Shown here: positions 26,567 through 35,260 of the stretch, piece after piece
Position numbering within the stretch: the first letter of the stretch is position 1
Layout of the letters: each line of letters starts with the position of its first letter
Source of the DNA: an uncultured Bacilli bacterium
Lineage (GTDB): Bacteria > Bacillota_I > Bacilli_A > RF39 > UBA660
DNA length: 64,000 nucleotides
Assembly (NCBI GenBank): GCA_934096175.1
Contig: CAKOLG010000001.1
Coordinates: 62,001 to 126,000, forward strand
Reading direction: 5' to 3'
Program-made: the position numbers and the translations under genes
Notes under the pieces: model-generated
What the model was told of the DNA's origin: nothing
What the model saw: only the letters and a program-made list of their open reading frames with translations
Databases searched by the model: none

Positions 26567-27664
26567 TTACAAACATGAACTATATGGCAAAGAATCAATA
26601 TAATCTTCCATATATTTTAAATCTAATGACTCTACTTTATTTCCACCATCAACTGAAGGTAATAACAATTTGGTCTTTTTTATTCTCCCCTGATTAAACT
26701 TTCGACCATAATCATATCTAAATAATTCTTGATTCAATATTGTTATAATATACATTGCAATTGAAGAATTTAATTTAAATTTGGGAATTAATTTTTCTAC
26801 ATGATCACTGGCTGAAAATGGCTTTGACTGATAAGCAGAAAATCCGATTGTGGCAGAATCAACTGTAATAACGTTCCCATCTTCTGTATAAAAATTATAG
26901 TAACCATCAACACCATTATTTGAAGACCTAGTAGTAATGTATGGCCATACACCTTCACCATAAGTTTCTAACACATCTTTCTTTGTTGTTTTCGTTCCTT
27001 TTACTGTAAAAATATTACCCAAATTAAACAATGCATATTTCTGTATTTGTGGTTTTATTTCTTTTTTGCATGGTTTATATTTCTCTTCAAATAGTTCTAT
27101 ATTAAAATTATCTATATACCAACACGCTTTTTCATAACCATCTTCCAAAAAATAGTTAGGAATTTTTGACATATCATTACTTTCAATCCATAAATTATTG
27201 ATATATTCTCTCATTAAATTATAATCAGGAATTTTTTCATTGCCATCCAAAATAGCTGGTAATTTAATTTTTAAATAATTAATACGATCACAGGCATTTC
27301 TACCATAACAAAATCTATAGCTTTCCATATTAATTATAACAGCTAAATACATAAGTACTTTTTTGTCAAAATATGCTCTGTATTTATCTTTTAATTCTAA
27401 AGCTTTAACTCTAGTTCCTATATAAAAATCCTCTGGCTGAACAAACGCTTTAAATGTTCCTCTATCTGCCAAACTTATAGTTCTTCTACAATCAAATAAT
27501 TTTCTGTTTTCGATTTTTGATACTCTTTTTGAAATACCATTATTCTTATAAGTATGACTTATCACTGGATATTCACCTAATTCAGTTCTTGAAAGAATCA
27601 AATCGCCACCAGTATATATATTAAATATTTTTTCTATGTCAAAAAAACACCAATTTTCATTCAT
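26567..27664 (-). CDS. Restriction-modification specificity subunit (HsdS/BcgIB-like)
   Basis: 365 residues with two target-recognition domains (about 1-150 and 200-355). The second has the usual SSNNGVDGYYNFY, SDHVEKLIPKF and GRKFNQGRIKKTKLLLP segments; the first has a matching CYGRNACDRINYLKIKLP. Each half would read one half of a split DNA target. Overlaps the methylase-nuclease gene by eight bases. Confidence 0.9.
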   Translation of the reverse strand: MNENWCFFDIEKIFNIYTGGDLILSRTELGEYPVISHTYKNNGISKRVSKIENRKLFDCRRTISLADRGTFKAFVQPEDFYIGTRVKALELKDKYRAYFDKKVLMYLAVIINMESYRFCYGRNACDRINYLKIKLPAILDGNEKIPDYNLMREYINNLWIESNDMSKIPNYFLEDGYEKACWYIDNFNIELFEEKYKPCKKEIKPQIQKYALFNLGNIFTVKGTKTTKKDVLETYGEGVWPYITTRSSNNGVDGYYNFYTEDGNVITVDSATIGFSAYQSKPFSASDHVEKLIPKFKLNSSIAMYIITILNQELFRYDYGRKFNQGRIKKTKLLLPSVDGGNKVESLDLKYMEDYIDSLPYSSCL

Positions 27665-29786
27665 CTAAATCACTACCTTCGAAATTTTCATCTAAATATT
27701 TAAATAATGCATACTTTTTTATTTGATTTATAAAATCTATATCGCATAACTGACTATAATCAGTTTCAACATAAGCTTCAGCTAACCATTCATCACTAGA
27801 TTTTAATTCTTTTCTTAAAAATTTCTTACTATTATTTTTAGATAGTCCTTTTAATTCCCTTAACCACTCATTCTTTATTGATATCCAACTGCCATTCTTA
27901 TCAAAGCGCCCTGAATGGGGTACTGTCACAAATCCATCATCTAACCATCGTGCTAAAAACACATTATTGTTTGAATTTTCATGTTTTATGTGTGCTTTAA
28001 AAACCATAATACATGTTGACGTCCCAACATGACTATCTTGAAACAATTTTTTTGGCATTGTCATTACTGATAATAAAGTATGTTTTTCCATTATTTTTTT
28101 ACGCATTTTTAGATCATTTTTACTGCTAGCACAACTCATTGGAACAATTGCAATACCTATTCCACCTTTATCTAAATACTCCAACATCGAATAAACAAAA
28201 TCTAGTTCACTTTGCCCACTTTGTTTTTGTTCTTCTTTTTTGTTTTTGGTATTTAATAGTGAATATGGTGGATTTATCATTCCAACAACTGGTTTAGTAT
28301 CCATATTTTCAATTTCTTCTTGCAATGTAATTTTTCGTCCTGTTTTAAAATCCTCATTTGCCTCTCCCTTATCTTTTAATAAAGAAGAACATGAATATAA
28401 ATTTGATTTACCATCACCATGGAATCTCATATTTGCATATGCTAAAGCAAACATAGATGGCTCTCTTTCAACGCCTATAAGGCAGTTTTTTCTAACTAAT
28501 GACTTTTTCTGTTTTTTAACATCATTTGATATTTTTTGATTATCAATATTTCTATCCATCTTGTTTAAAGCACTAATTAAAAATCCACCTGTACCAGTAC
28601 ATATGTCAATTACTTTAGTATTCTCATCCAATTTCCTTCCTAAATAGTATTCTGCAATATCACAAAATAATTCTGTTATATGTTTGGGGGTTAATACAAC
28701 ACCTTTATCTTTTGCTGCTCCCCTAGCATATTTCAAAAACGAAGTATAAAAAGTTCCCATTATATCCATATCAGAATGTTGCTCTAATTTAATAGAAATG
28801 TTTTTATATATTGAATATATAAAGCGTGTCAAAATATTTTCACCATATTTAAAATATTTTGATTCTCCTTCTGGAGTATATAATAAATTATCTAATAATA
28901 TTGATGAATAATATTCTCTTAATTTTTTCTTTTTAATTTCTGGTAAATTATCTATTTTACACCATATTTCTTCTAATGATTCCCATAGCCTTTTAATTGC
29001 ATTATTTCCTAATTCTTCTGAAAATGGCTTTTTAGTATAATCATTAGGCATTGCTCTTTCTACAGCTTTATAAAAATCAGAATTTTTATTTGTTAAAGCA
29101 AGTACTATAGCAGAAATAAATCCTGCTCTATCCTTTGGATCTATTTGATTTGCCCTTAAATAATTATTGCAACTATTTGCATAATTTTTTAACTCTTGAT
29201 AGATTATTTCTTTTTCTCTAACATAATCCAACGAATTTTCTATGATTATTCTTTTATATTCATCAGTAGACATAATTGTATTTCCATATTCTCCATCTTC
29301 TAAAACAATTAAATCTTTTAAAGTTCCTCCTTTAGGCAATAAGAATGAAGTTGTCTTAAAATTATCTTCATCAACTCCTGATGTTGCAATGGCAATTACA
29401 TCATATTTATAAGTTAGAAATGTAGCATAGTGAAGAGCTCCATTAATACAATATTGAGATATTTCTTTCTCATTGCCTAAGCTATTTTTGTAATTTTCAA
29501 AGTTTTCATATGTACCATGTTTATCAACACTACTTTTACATTCTATTACAATTACAAAATCATTTTTATTATCTTTTATAGTATAATCTGGAGATCCTTC
29601 ATTTCCTGTCAACCTTTTGCTAGCTTTTAAAAATGCATCAGCTAAAATTCTATCGTTATTAATTCCACTTTTGTAACTATCTTCTTTATAACATATAATA
29701 TCATCCTCATATTCATTTTGATTTTTTGGATATCCAACCTCTAATAATCTTTTTTTTACTAATCCTTTTGTTAATTCTTCTGACAT
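27657..29786 (-). CDS. BcgI-like nuclease-methyltransferase (N6-adenine)
   Basis: 709 residues. N-terminal PD-(D/E)xK-like nuclease: GSPDYTI near 58-64 and IVIECKSS near 74-81. The central adenine methyltransferase has motif I DICTGTGGFL and catalytic motif IV NPPY. One chain that both cuts and methylates, plus an adjacent specificity gene, is the BcgI (type IIB/type I-like) layout; no separate HsdR is present. It would cut unmodified foreign DNA. Overlaps the XRE gene by 16 bases. Confidence 0.88.
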   Translation of the reverse strand: MSEELTKGLVKKRLLEVGYPKNQNEYEDDIICYKEDSYKSGINNDRILADAFLKASKRLTGNEGSPDYTIKDNKNDFVIVIECKSSVDKHGTYENFENYKNSLGNEKEISQYCINGALHYATFLTYKYDVIAIATSGVDEDNFKTTSFLLPKGGTLKDLIVLEDGEYGNTIMSTDEYKRIIIENSLDYVREKEIIYQELKNYANSCNNYLRANQIDPKDRAGFISAIVLALTNKNSDFYKAVERAMPNDYTKKPFSEELGNNAIKRLWESLEEIWCKIDNLPEIKKKKLREYYSSILLDNLLYTPEGESKYFKYGENILTRFIYSIYKNISIKLEQHSDMDIMGTFYTSFLKYARGAAKDKGVVLTPKHITELFCDIAEYYLGRKLDENTKVIDICTGTGGFLISALNKMDRNIDNQKISNDVKKQKKSLVRKNCLIGVEREPSMFALAYANMRFHGDGKSNLYSCSSLLKDKGEANEDFKTGRKITLQEEIENMDTKPVVGMINPPYSLLNTKNKKEEQKQSGQSELDFVYSMLEYLDKGGIGIAIVPMSCASSKNDLKMRKKIMEKHTLLSVMTMPKKLFQDSHVGTSTCIMVFKAHIKHENSNNNVFLARWLDDGFVTVPHSGRFDKNGSWISIKNEWLRELKGLSKNNSKKFLRKELKSSDEWLAEAYVETDYSQLCDIDFINQIKKYALFKYLDENFEGSDLDE

Positions 29787-30121
29787 TTTAAAATACCTCC
29801 TAATATTTGCTTGTATTCATTACTCCTTCTAATTTGCTCTATTAATTTTCTGTTTTTCAAATAAATGGCTATGTCATATGGAATTTCATTTCTCTGATTA
29901 GCAGCTAAATCAAAAAGCTTATGAATATCAATTTCGTTTAAATTTAATATTTTTATAATTCTTAATTGTACATCACTTGGTGGAGGATTAACTCTACCGG
30001 CAACAATATCATAAAAATATGGTTTTTTAATTCCTAGTTGAGTATAAAAAGATCTTTGACTCATATTTTTGTCCTTTATTAATTGAGTCAAAAACTTTCC
30101 ATATTGATTTTTATTTTCCAC
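29771..30121 (-). CDS. XRE-family controller protein of the restriction system
   Basis: 116 residues, helix-turn-helix KNMSQRSFYTQLGIKKPYFY. It overlaps the restriction gene and is preceded by a dyad, as controller (C) proteins are. GTG start at 30121 with AGAGGTGAT upstream. It would time expression of methylase and nuclease after entry into a new cell. Confidence 0.85.
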   Translation of the reverse strand: MENKNQYGKFLTQLIKDKNMSQRSFYTQLGIKKPYFYDIVAGRVNPPPSDVQLRIIKILNLNEIDIHKLFDLAANQRNEIPYDIAIYLKNRKLIEQIRRSNEYKQILGGILKCQKN

Positions 30122-30133
30122 CCAATCACCTCT

Positions 30134-30159
30134 GTTAGTATGTATGTAAACATACTAAC
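30134..30159. promoter_or_regulatory. Operator dyad before the controller gene
   Basis: GTTAGTATG-N8-CATACTAAC, perfect 9-bp arms, followed by an extra CATAC half-site. It lies just upstream of the controller ribosome site. Confidence 0.75.
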
Positions 30160-30217
30160 ATACTTTCAAAAAAAAAGCAAGGGTTTTAGGAGTAATCCCA
30201 TAAAAGAATTTCGTACA

Positions 30218-30244
30218 GGAGTACAAATTACGGGAGTACAAATT
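30218..30244 (+). repeat. Two direct repeats GGAGTACAAATT
   Basis: Identical 12-mers at 30218-30229 and 30233-30244, 15 bp apart; a weaker GGAGTA copy lies near 30189. The spacing suggests binding sites on one face of the helix or iterons. Confidence 0.6.
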
Positions 30245-30284
30245 CAGTGCTAGATAGACAATAAATATATTCCCAAATTGCATT

Positions 30285-30313
30285 TTGACTCATTTCATAG
30301 TTAGTGATATAAT
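30285..30313 (+). promoter_or_regulatory. Promoter of the 55-residue gene
   Basis: TTGACT (30285-30290), 17 bp, TATAAT (30308-30313). A perfect GTACAA-N6-TTGTAC dyad (30322-30339) lies just downstream, where a repressor could act. Confidence 0.85.
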
Positions 30314-30364
30314 CCATTTAAGTACAAGAATATTTGTACAAATATTAAATGAAAGGAGGACAAT

Positions 30365-30532
30365 ATGATATATCAAATAATGAATTATTGGGATATGATT
30401 GATAGATGCAAATTATATAACAATATGATTTTAATATCTCAAAGAAGAATGAATCCTAATCAAGTATTATATGAGACTATTTGTAATGAACTAGCTAAAA
30501 GTTACGTAAAACAAGTATTTAATATAAGATAG
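30365..30532 (+). CDS. Small protein, 55 residues
   Basis: MIYQIMNYWDMIDRCKLYNN and onward to FNIR, stop TAG. It has a strong AAAGGAGG ribosome site, a near-consensus promoter with a dyad, and a terminator 28 bases after the stop. It is the only plus-strand gene in the element. No family recognised; a small regulator is possible. Confidence 0.75.
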   Translation: MIYQIMNYWDMIDRCKLYNNMILISQRRMNPNQVLYETICNELAKSYVKQVFNIR

Positions 30533-30559
30533 GAAGGTAAATATGTTCGTAATAACATA

Positions 30560-30596
30560 AAAACACTATTTAACAAAGAATGTTAAATAGTGTTTT
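30560..30596. terminator. Bidirectional intrinsic terminator
   Basis: Perfect 16-bp stem with A and U runs at the ends and a 5-nt loop. It serves the plus-strand small gene and overlaps the last codons of the minus-strand gene ending at 30566. Confidence 0.9.
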
Positions 30597-30907
30597 ATTT
30601 TTAATAATATTTCTTTAATTAATATCATTGGATTATCTTTTATTATTATTATTAAATTATATTTTATTCTTAATATCTCTTTTACCTTAGGTATAAGTCT
30701 ACTAATATCACATCTACAATTAAATACATCTATTGCAGAATTAATATGATTTATTAAATTACATTCTGATAAACAATGTCTACTATATGCATTTGCTAAA
30801 TAAAATGCTACTACATCTGGTATAACATAATTATTTAAATAATTATTAACATTGTTATAGAAAGGTAAATATATTTTTTCAAATTCTTTATCAGTTATAT
30901 CAGACAT
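30566..30907 (-). CDS. Unknown protein downstream of tnpV
   Basis: 113 residues, start ATG overlapping the tnpV stop (ATGTCTGA). Starts MSDITDKEFEKIYLPFYNNV; helical with a hydrophobic basic C-terminus. Not recognised. The coupling and the terminator at its end support a real gene. Confidence 0.6.
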   Translation of the reverse strand: MSDITDKEFEKIYLPFYNNVNNYLNNYVIPDVVAFYLANAYSRHCLSECNLINHINSAIDVFNCRCDISRLIPKVKEILRIKYNLIIIIKDNPMILIKEILLKIKHYLTFFVK

Positions 30908-31250
30908 AGATATACTCCTTTAAAATTATTTCTTCTGCTATATTTTTAATATTATTCATTTTACATATCCATAGCATTTGATTACTACTTTTTAATTCTT
31001 CAGTAATATTTTCTTTTTCAGTGAGTTCTTTAATTAACTTCTGCACCTTCTCCATAACAGTAGTATCGATATTATGGAGATATTCATTTAATTTATCATT
31101 AACAAGTAAATCAAAATATAATCCTAACTTTTCTTTCTTAATATAATTTAATTTTAATAATCCATATTTTCCTATATTATATTGTTTTTTATTTTCTAAT
31201 ATTAAATCTGGCAATAAATAATCACCGTTCTTAGTGTAACTAATATTCAT
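30900..31250 (-). CDS. tnpV: TnpV family transposon protein
   Basis: 116 residues: NGDYLLPDLIL near the start, LLVNDKLNEYLHNID, EKENITEELKSSNQMLW, NNIKNIAEEIILKEYIYV at the end. This is the TnpV family found in clostridial transposons; its function is unproven. Ends at TGA, an indication of the standard code. GGAGAAATG lies before the ATG. It is the last gene before the right end. Confidence 0.9.
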   Translation of the reverse strand: MNISYTKNGDYLLPDLILENKKQYNIGKYGLLKLNYIKKEKLGLYFDLLVNDKLNEYLHNIDTTVMEKVQKLIKELTEKENITEELKSSNQMLWICKMNNIKNIAEEIILKEYIYV

Positions 31251-31302
31251 AACATTTCTCCATTTCTTTTTATATTTATTTGGCTTTAATTGTTATACAT
31301 TT

Positions 31303-31328
31303 GTTACACAATGACTATCACCACCACC
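31303..31328. other. Right attachment site of the element
   Basis: 21-bp arm at 31303-31323 and the CCACC core at 31321-31325, next to the amidase codons. On the minus strand the amidase reads AATGCAGGT-GG-TGG and then enters element DNA. Confidence 0.9.
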
Positions 31329-31580
31329 TGCATTTATGTGATTACTCAAAACTATTACATCATCACCACTACCATAAGGTTTTACAATACGTGCAACACG
31401 TTCACTCGGCTCCAATGTCTCATCAGTTGTTCTTACCATTGTATTTTCTATTCCCAACTGATCAAGCCTATTATGAATATACTCAGAAATCTTTAAAGTA
31501 TATTCTTTTTCAATAATTCCATTTCCCGAAGCACCGCCATCATTACCACCATGCCCCGCATCAATTACAACTTTTTTCAT
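31326..31580 (-). pseudogene. N-terminal part of the split LysM amidase
   Basis: 85 codons of an Amidase_3 domain: VVIDAGHGGNDGGASGNG with the first zinc His, IIEKEYTLKISEYI with the zinc Glu, and VIVLSNHINAGG with the second His. Without a signal peptide. After Gly85 the frame continues into the element (to a stop at 31293) and lacks the last catalytic Glu, so this half alone should be inactive. Confidence 0.93.
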
Positions 31581-31625
31581 AGTTCACACCTCATTATAAT
31601 CTATGATAAATATACATTTTAGACA

Positions 31626-31652
31626 CAAAAAAAGAAAACATTTAGTCTTCTT
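31626..31652 (-). terminator. Terminator of rimO
   Basis: AAGAAGAC/GTTTTCTT stem with one G-U pair, then seven U on the minus strand; overlaps the end of rimO. Confidence 0.65.
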
Positions 31653-32946
31653 CAATCTTTCCATACAAATCATAACAATCTGAATCAATAATTCTAACAA
31701 ATACATATTCATTAATCATATATTCAGGATTATATTCAACATAAATGACACCATCTTCACTAGGAACATCCATATAACTTCTCGCAATAAAATATTTTCC
31801 ATCTTCAGTAATATTTTCTATTAAACATTCATATCTATTACCTATTTTAGACTTCAAATTATTTTCACTAATACCTTGTTGTAATAACATTACCTTATTT
31901 CTTCTATCTTCTTTTATATCCTCTTCGATTTGTGATTTAAACTTTGCTGCTGGTGTTCCATCTTCTGCACTATACGCAAAAGCCCCCAATCTATCAAATT
32001 TATATTCTTTAATAAAATCCATTAATTCATTAAAATTTTCATCAGTCTCCCCAGGGAATCCCACAATGACAGTTGTTCTTAAAATAACATCTGGAATTTC
32101 CCTTCTCAATTTAACTATCAAATCTTTAATCTCTTGTCCACTACTTTTTCTATTCATTCTTTTTAAAACATCATCTGAAATATGTTGTATAGGTAAATCA
32201 AAATATTTACAAATTTTTTCATTATTTTTTACAACTTCTATTAATTCATCAGTTATAGTTTCAGGATAAGAGTATAAAAATCTAATCCATTTAATTCCAT
32301 CAATTTTTGCTAAATCATTTAATAATTCTGGTAACCTTTGAACTCCATATAAATCTACACCATATTTTGTAGTATCTTGCGCAATAACAACCAATTCCTT
32401 AATTCCTTTTTTTGCTAAATCTACTGCTTCATCTAAAATATCTTCATACTTCCTTGAAACATACTTTCCTTGTATATAAGGAATTGCACAATATGTACAA
32501 AAATTACTACAGCCCTCAGCTATTTTCAAATATGCCATTGTATTACCAGTAGTTAAAATTCTATTTTTATAAGTTAGATTATCATTTTCTTTCTTATTTT
32601 CTAATAAATTACTGATTTCTGTCCATAATTGATCATAATTACTAATTTTTACAAACAAATCTACTTCAGGCAATTCCTTTTGTAATTCATCTTTATATCT
32701 TTCAACTAAACAACCTGTAACAATCAAATATTTACAATTTTGTTCTTTATATTCAGCCATTTCTAAAATAGTTTGAATACCTTCATTTTTAGCCGAATCA
32801 ATAAATCCACATGTATTAATTAAAAATATTTCAGCTTCATTTGGATCTTCTACTATTTCATAGCCATGTTTCTTAAATAAACCAATAATTTCTTCTGTTA
32901 CAACTAAATTTTTTGAACATCCCAATGATACAAATCCAATTTTCAT
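31642..32946 (-). CDS. rimO: Ribosomal protein S12 methylthiotransferase
   Basis: 434 residues. Radical-SAM enzyme that methylthiolates an Asp of S12. The N-terminal domain has KIGFVSLGCSKNLV and the other two cluster Cys (INTCGFID, VTGCLVE). The radical SAM CxxxCxxC is CSNFCTYC. AIPYIQGKYVSR and QDTTKYGVDLYG are RimO-type. A TRAM domain is at the C-terminus. Confidence 0.96.
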   Translation of the reverse strand: MKIGFVSLGCSKNLVVTEEIIGLFKKHGYEIVEDPNEAEIFLINTCGFIDSAKNEGIQTILEMAEYKEQNCKYLIVTGCLVERYKDELQKELPEVDLFVKISNYDQLWTEISNLLENKKENDNLTYKNRILTTGNTMAYLKIAEGCSNFCTYCAIPYIQGKYVSRKYEDILDEAVDLAKKGIKELVVIAQDTTKYGVDLYGVQRLPELLNDLAKIDGIKWIRFLYSYPETITDELIEVVKNNEKICKYFDLPIQHISDDVLKRMNRKSSGQEIKDLIVKLRREIPDVILRTTVIVGFPGETDENFNELMDFIKEYKFDRLGAFAYSAEDGTPAAKFKSQIEEDIKEDRRNKVMLLQQGISENNLKSKIGNRYECLIENITEDGKYFIARSYMDVPSEDGVIYVEYNPEYMINEYVFVRIIDSDCYDLYGKIEED

Positions 32947-32997
32947 ACTTCCATCCCCAATTTCTGATGTATTATATCATACTTTTTTATAAAAATT

Positions 32998-33021
32998 AAA
33001 AAAACTGACTTTAATCAGTTT
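32998..33021 (-). terminator. Terminator of htrA
   Basis: AAACTGA/TCAGTTT stem with U run on the minus strand at the htrA stop. Confidence 0.8.
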
Positions 33022-34226
33022 TATTTTGCTTCTACTAACGTCACATTAGTAGTATGTTCTTTACCATTTCTAATATATTTAATGGTAATTTTATCACCAG
33101 CACTATATTTATATAATGCATATCTAAATGATGCTATATCTGTAATTGTTGTATCATCAACACCAGTTATAATATCACCAACTCTTAAATCAGCTTTCTC
33201 AGCAGGTGAACCACTTTCAATTTTTGATAACAAAACACCCTTCGTATCAGAATCATAATTAAAGAAATTAGCATAATAATAATTTTGTGCATTATCCATT
33301 GAAACCCCAATATATGGTCTAATAATCTTACCATTTTTCATAATCAATTCAGCATATTCAATTGCATCATCTATTGGAATAGCAAATCCCATTCCTTCTA
33401 CTCCTGTCATTGCCAACTTCATATTATTAATACCAATTACTTGACCATTACTATTACACAAAGGTCCTCCTGAATTACCACTATTAATTGCTGTATCAGT
33501 TTGCAAAACTCTTGTTATCCAATTATTGTCTTGAATTTGACGATCCTTTCCTGATAATATTCCTCTTGTAACACTCCAAGAAAACATATCACTATCAAGA
33601 GGTGCACCAATTGCAAATACAGTATCGCCAACTCTCATAGCTGAATAATCACCTGTTTCAATAAGTTGAATATCCTTATCAGTTTTTATAGATAACACTG
33701 CAATATCAGCATATTGATCAGATCCAACTAATTCAACTTCTAATTCATCACCACTTGTTAAAACTATTTGAATTGTACTTGCTCCAGAAATAACATGATG
33801 ATTTGTCAACAAATAATAAGTATCACCATCTTTTTTATAAAAGAATCCCGTTCCACTACTATATAATTGACCTTTTTGATAATTTTTTACAACAACAACT
33901 GAATCATAAACCTTTTCTACAGCATCAGCTATACCATTTTCATTTACAGTTACTTCTTTTTCAGTTTTTGTAATATTCATTACCGTACTCCTTAAATAAT
34001 CAGGATTAAATTTAAAAAATACCAACAAACCTCCACAACCTAACAAAGCAGATACAACCATACTTAAAATATATACAAATATATATTTTGTACAATTATT
34101 TTTTTTCTTATTTTCCTTATTATCATTATTAACGTTTTCTACTGCCTCAACATCTTTTACAGTCTTTTTATTCTTTTTATCAATTGAATCATTGTTAACA
34201 TTTTCTTCTTTAATTTCCATATTCAT
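33021..34226 (-). CDS. htrA: HtrA-like membrane serine protease
   Basis: 401 residues. A charged cytosolic N-terminus (1-46), one membrane segment (48-72), a trypsin-like protease domain with His144, Asp174 and Ser252 (INSGNSGGPL), and one PDZ domain (about 305-395). It degrades misfolded exported proteins on the outer face of the membrane. The start overlaps the end of the Abi_2 gene by 17 bases, with GAGG just upstream. Confidence 0.94.
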   Translation of the reverse strand: MNMEIKEENVNNDSIDKKNKKTVKDVEAVENVNNDNKENKKKNNCTKYIFVYILSMVVSALLGCGGLLVFFKFNPDYLRSTVMNITKTEKEVTVNENGIADAVEKVYDSVVVVKNYQKGQLYSSGTGFFYKKDGDTYYLLTNHHVISGASTIQIVLTSGDELEVELVGSDQYADIAVLSIKTDKDIQLIETGDYSAMRVGDTVFAIGAPLDSDMFSWSVTRGILSGKDRQIQDNNWITRVLQTDTAINSGNSGGPLCNSNGQVIGINNMKLAMTGVEGMGFAIPIDDAIEYAELIMKNGKIIRPYIGVSMDNAQNYYYANFFNYDSDTKGVLLSKIESGSPAEKADLRVGDIITGVDDTTITDIASFRYALYKYSAGDKITIKYIRNGKEHTTNVTLVEAK

Positions 34227-35151
34227 CTAACCTCGCTATCTCTCTAAAATTAACTGGAAAACCCATGCTATCCAAAACTTTGTCAATTTCTACCGAATGT
34301 ATTTTACCACTCAAAATATCTATTTCATAAGAAAGCTCATTGATCAATAAAGTAAAATCTTCTTCTCTCAACAATTGTTTTAAAATAATTACTAAAGCAA
34401 ATAAATCATCTTTACCATAAATGTATTCACCATCTGTCTTATCAATATGCAAATAAGCATGATACTTTGTATCTTCAATAACCCGTTGTGTTTTATGATT
34501 ATACATAATATCTTCATGAGCACACAAATTTCTAAAATTAGCTAATATTGGTAAATAAACTAGCAAAGAACTTACACTTACTCCATATATTTCTGCTATT
34601 TCCTTTTGGTCCTCATACTTTAGTATAGTAAATAATTCTGATATTAAACCAAAAGATAATACTTTTACCACAACCCAAAAAGGAACATAACCATAATTAT
34701 TCATATAATGCATTGTTGCAGTATGCTGTCCCCCATTAATTCTAATCTGCCTTTTTATTTTTTTTAACAAATCATTAACTTGTCGCGCTTTATCATTTGA
34801 TCTATCAAAATTAGCTGGATTCAAATAACTCTTTTCCTTTATACCATACTTTCTTGACAACTGATAAGAAAAAATACTTTTAGCATTATTTTCTACAATT
34901 AAAAGATTTTTAAAAAATATATTTCTTATTTGGCGATCAAAATTAAACATAGCATACAACTCTTTAAACTCTGTTCCCGGAAGAAACATTCTATCCTTAG
35001 CAGATTTTAAAAACAAATGTCTATAACCGCTTATAAAAAAGTAATTCTCTCTAAGTAAAACATCTTTTGTATAGAAATAATCATCAATTGTTAAACCTTT
35101 GCTTTTCAATATCTCTATTTGTTCATCAATAGTTTTAAATGTCTTTATCAC
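34210..35151 (-). CDS. Abi_2 family protein (AbiD/AbiF-like)
   Basis: 313 residues. ENYFFISGYRHLF, FDRQIRNIFFKNLLIVENN, and RNLCAHEDIMYNH fit Abi_2. The last contains RNxxxH, the HEPN-type RNase signature. Members cause abortive infection in lactococci, killing the infected cell. Here it is the first gene of a unit with htrA, overlapping by 17 bases, so a host stress role is also possible. Confidence 0.9.
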   Translation of the reverse strand: MIKTFKTIDEQIEILKSKGLTIDDYFYTKDVLLRENYFFISGYRHLFLKSAKDRMFLPGTEFKELYAMFNFDRQIRNIFFKNLLIVENNAKSIFSYQLSRKYGIKEKSYLNPANFDRSNDKARQVNDLLKKIKRQIRINGGQHTATMHYMNNYGYVPFWVVVKVLSFGLISELFTILKYEDQKEIAEIYGVSVSSLLVYLPILANFRNLCAHEDIMYNHKTQRVIEDTKYHAYLHIDKTDGEYIYGKDDLFALVIILKQLLREEDFTLLINELSYEIDILSGKIHSVEIDKVLDSMGFPVNFREIARLDEYGN

Positions 35152-35260
35152 AATAACATCCCCTATTTTCTAAATATTATAACATATTTGAAAAGCTATT
35201 TAAATATTATATTTTTTATATGTTCATTATGTTATAATAAAGTGAAAAGTAGGTGAAAAA

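Larger units (their letters stand above)
20523..31325. mobile_element. 10.8-kb serine-recombinase genomic island
   Basis: The ends are defined by an interrupted amidase gene, a GGTGG direct repeat (minus strand) and inverted 21-bp arms. Contents: FtsZ-like protein, Bro-N protein, large serine recombinase, winged-helix protein, TIGR04141-like protein, BcgI-like restriction-modification genes with a controller, TnpV and small unknowns. No conjugation, capsid or terminase gene is present, so it is not self-transmissible by itself; it is a defence island or a mobilizable element. Confidence 0.92.

Noticed and set aside
20523..31325. The island as a prophage or conjugative element
   Set aside because: No capsid, terminase, tail, relaxase or type IV secretion gene is seen in 10.8 kb.
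31293..31580. The 95-residue amidase as a complete small enzyme
   Set aside because: It ends with residues coded by the element and lacks the second half of the catalytic domain.
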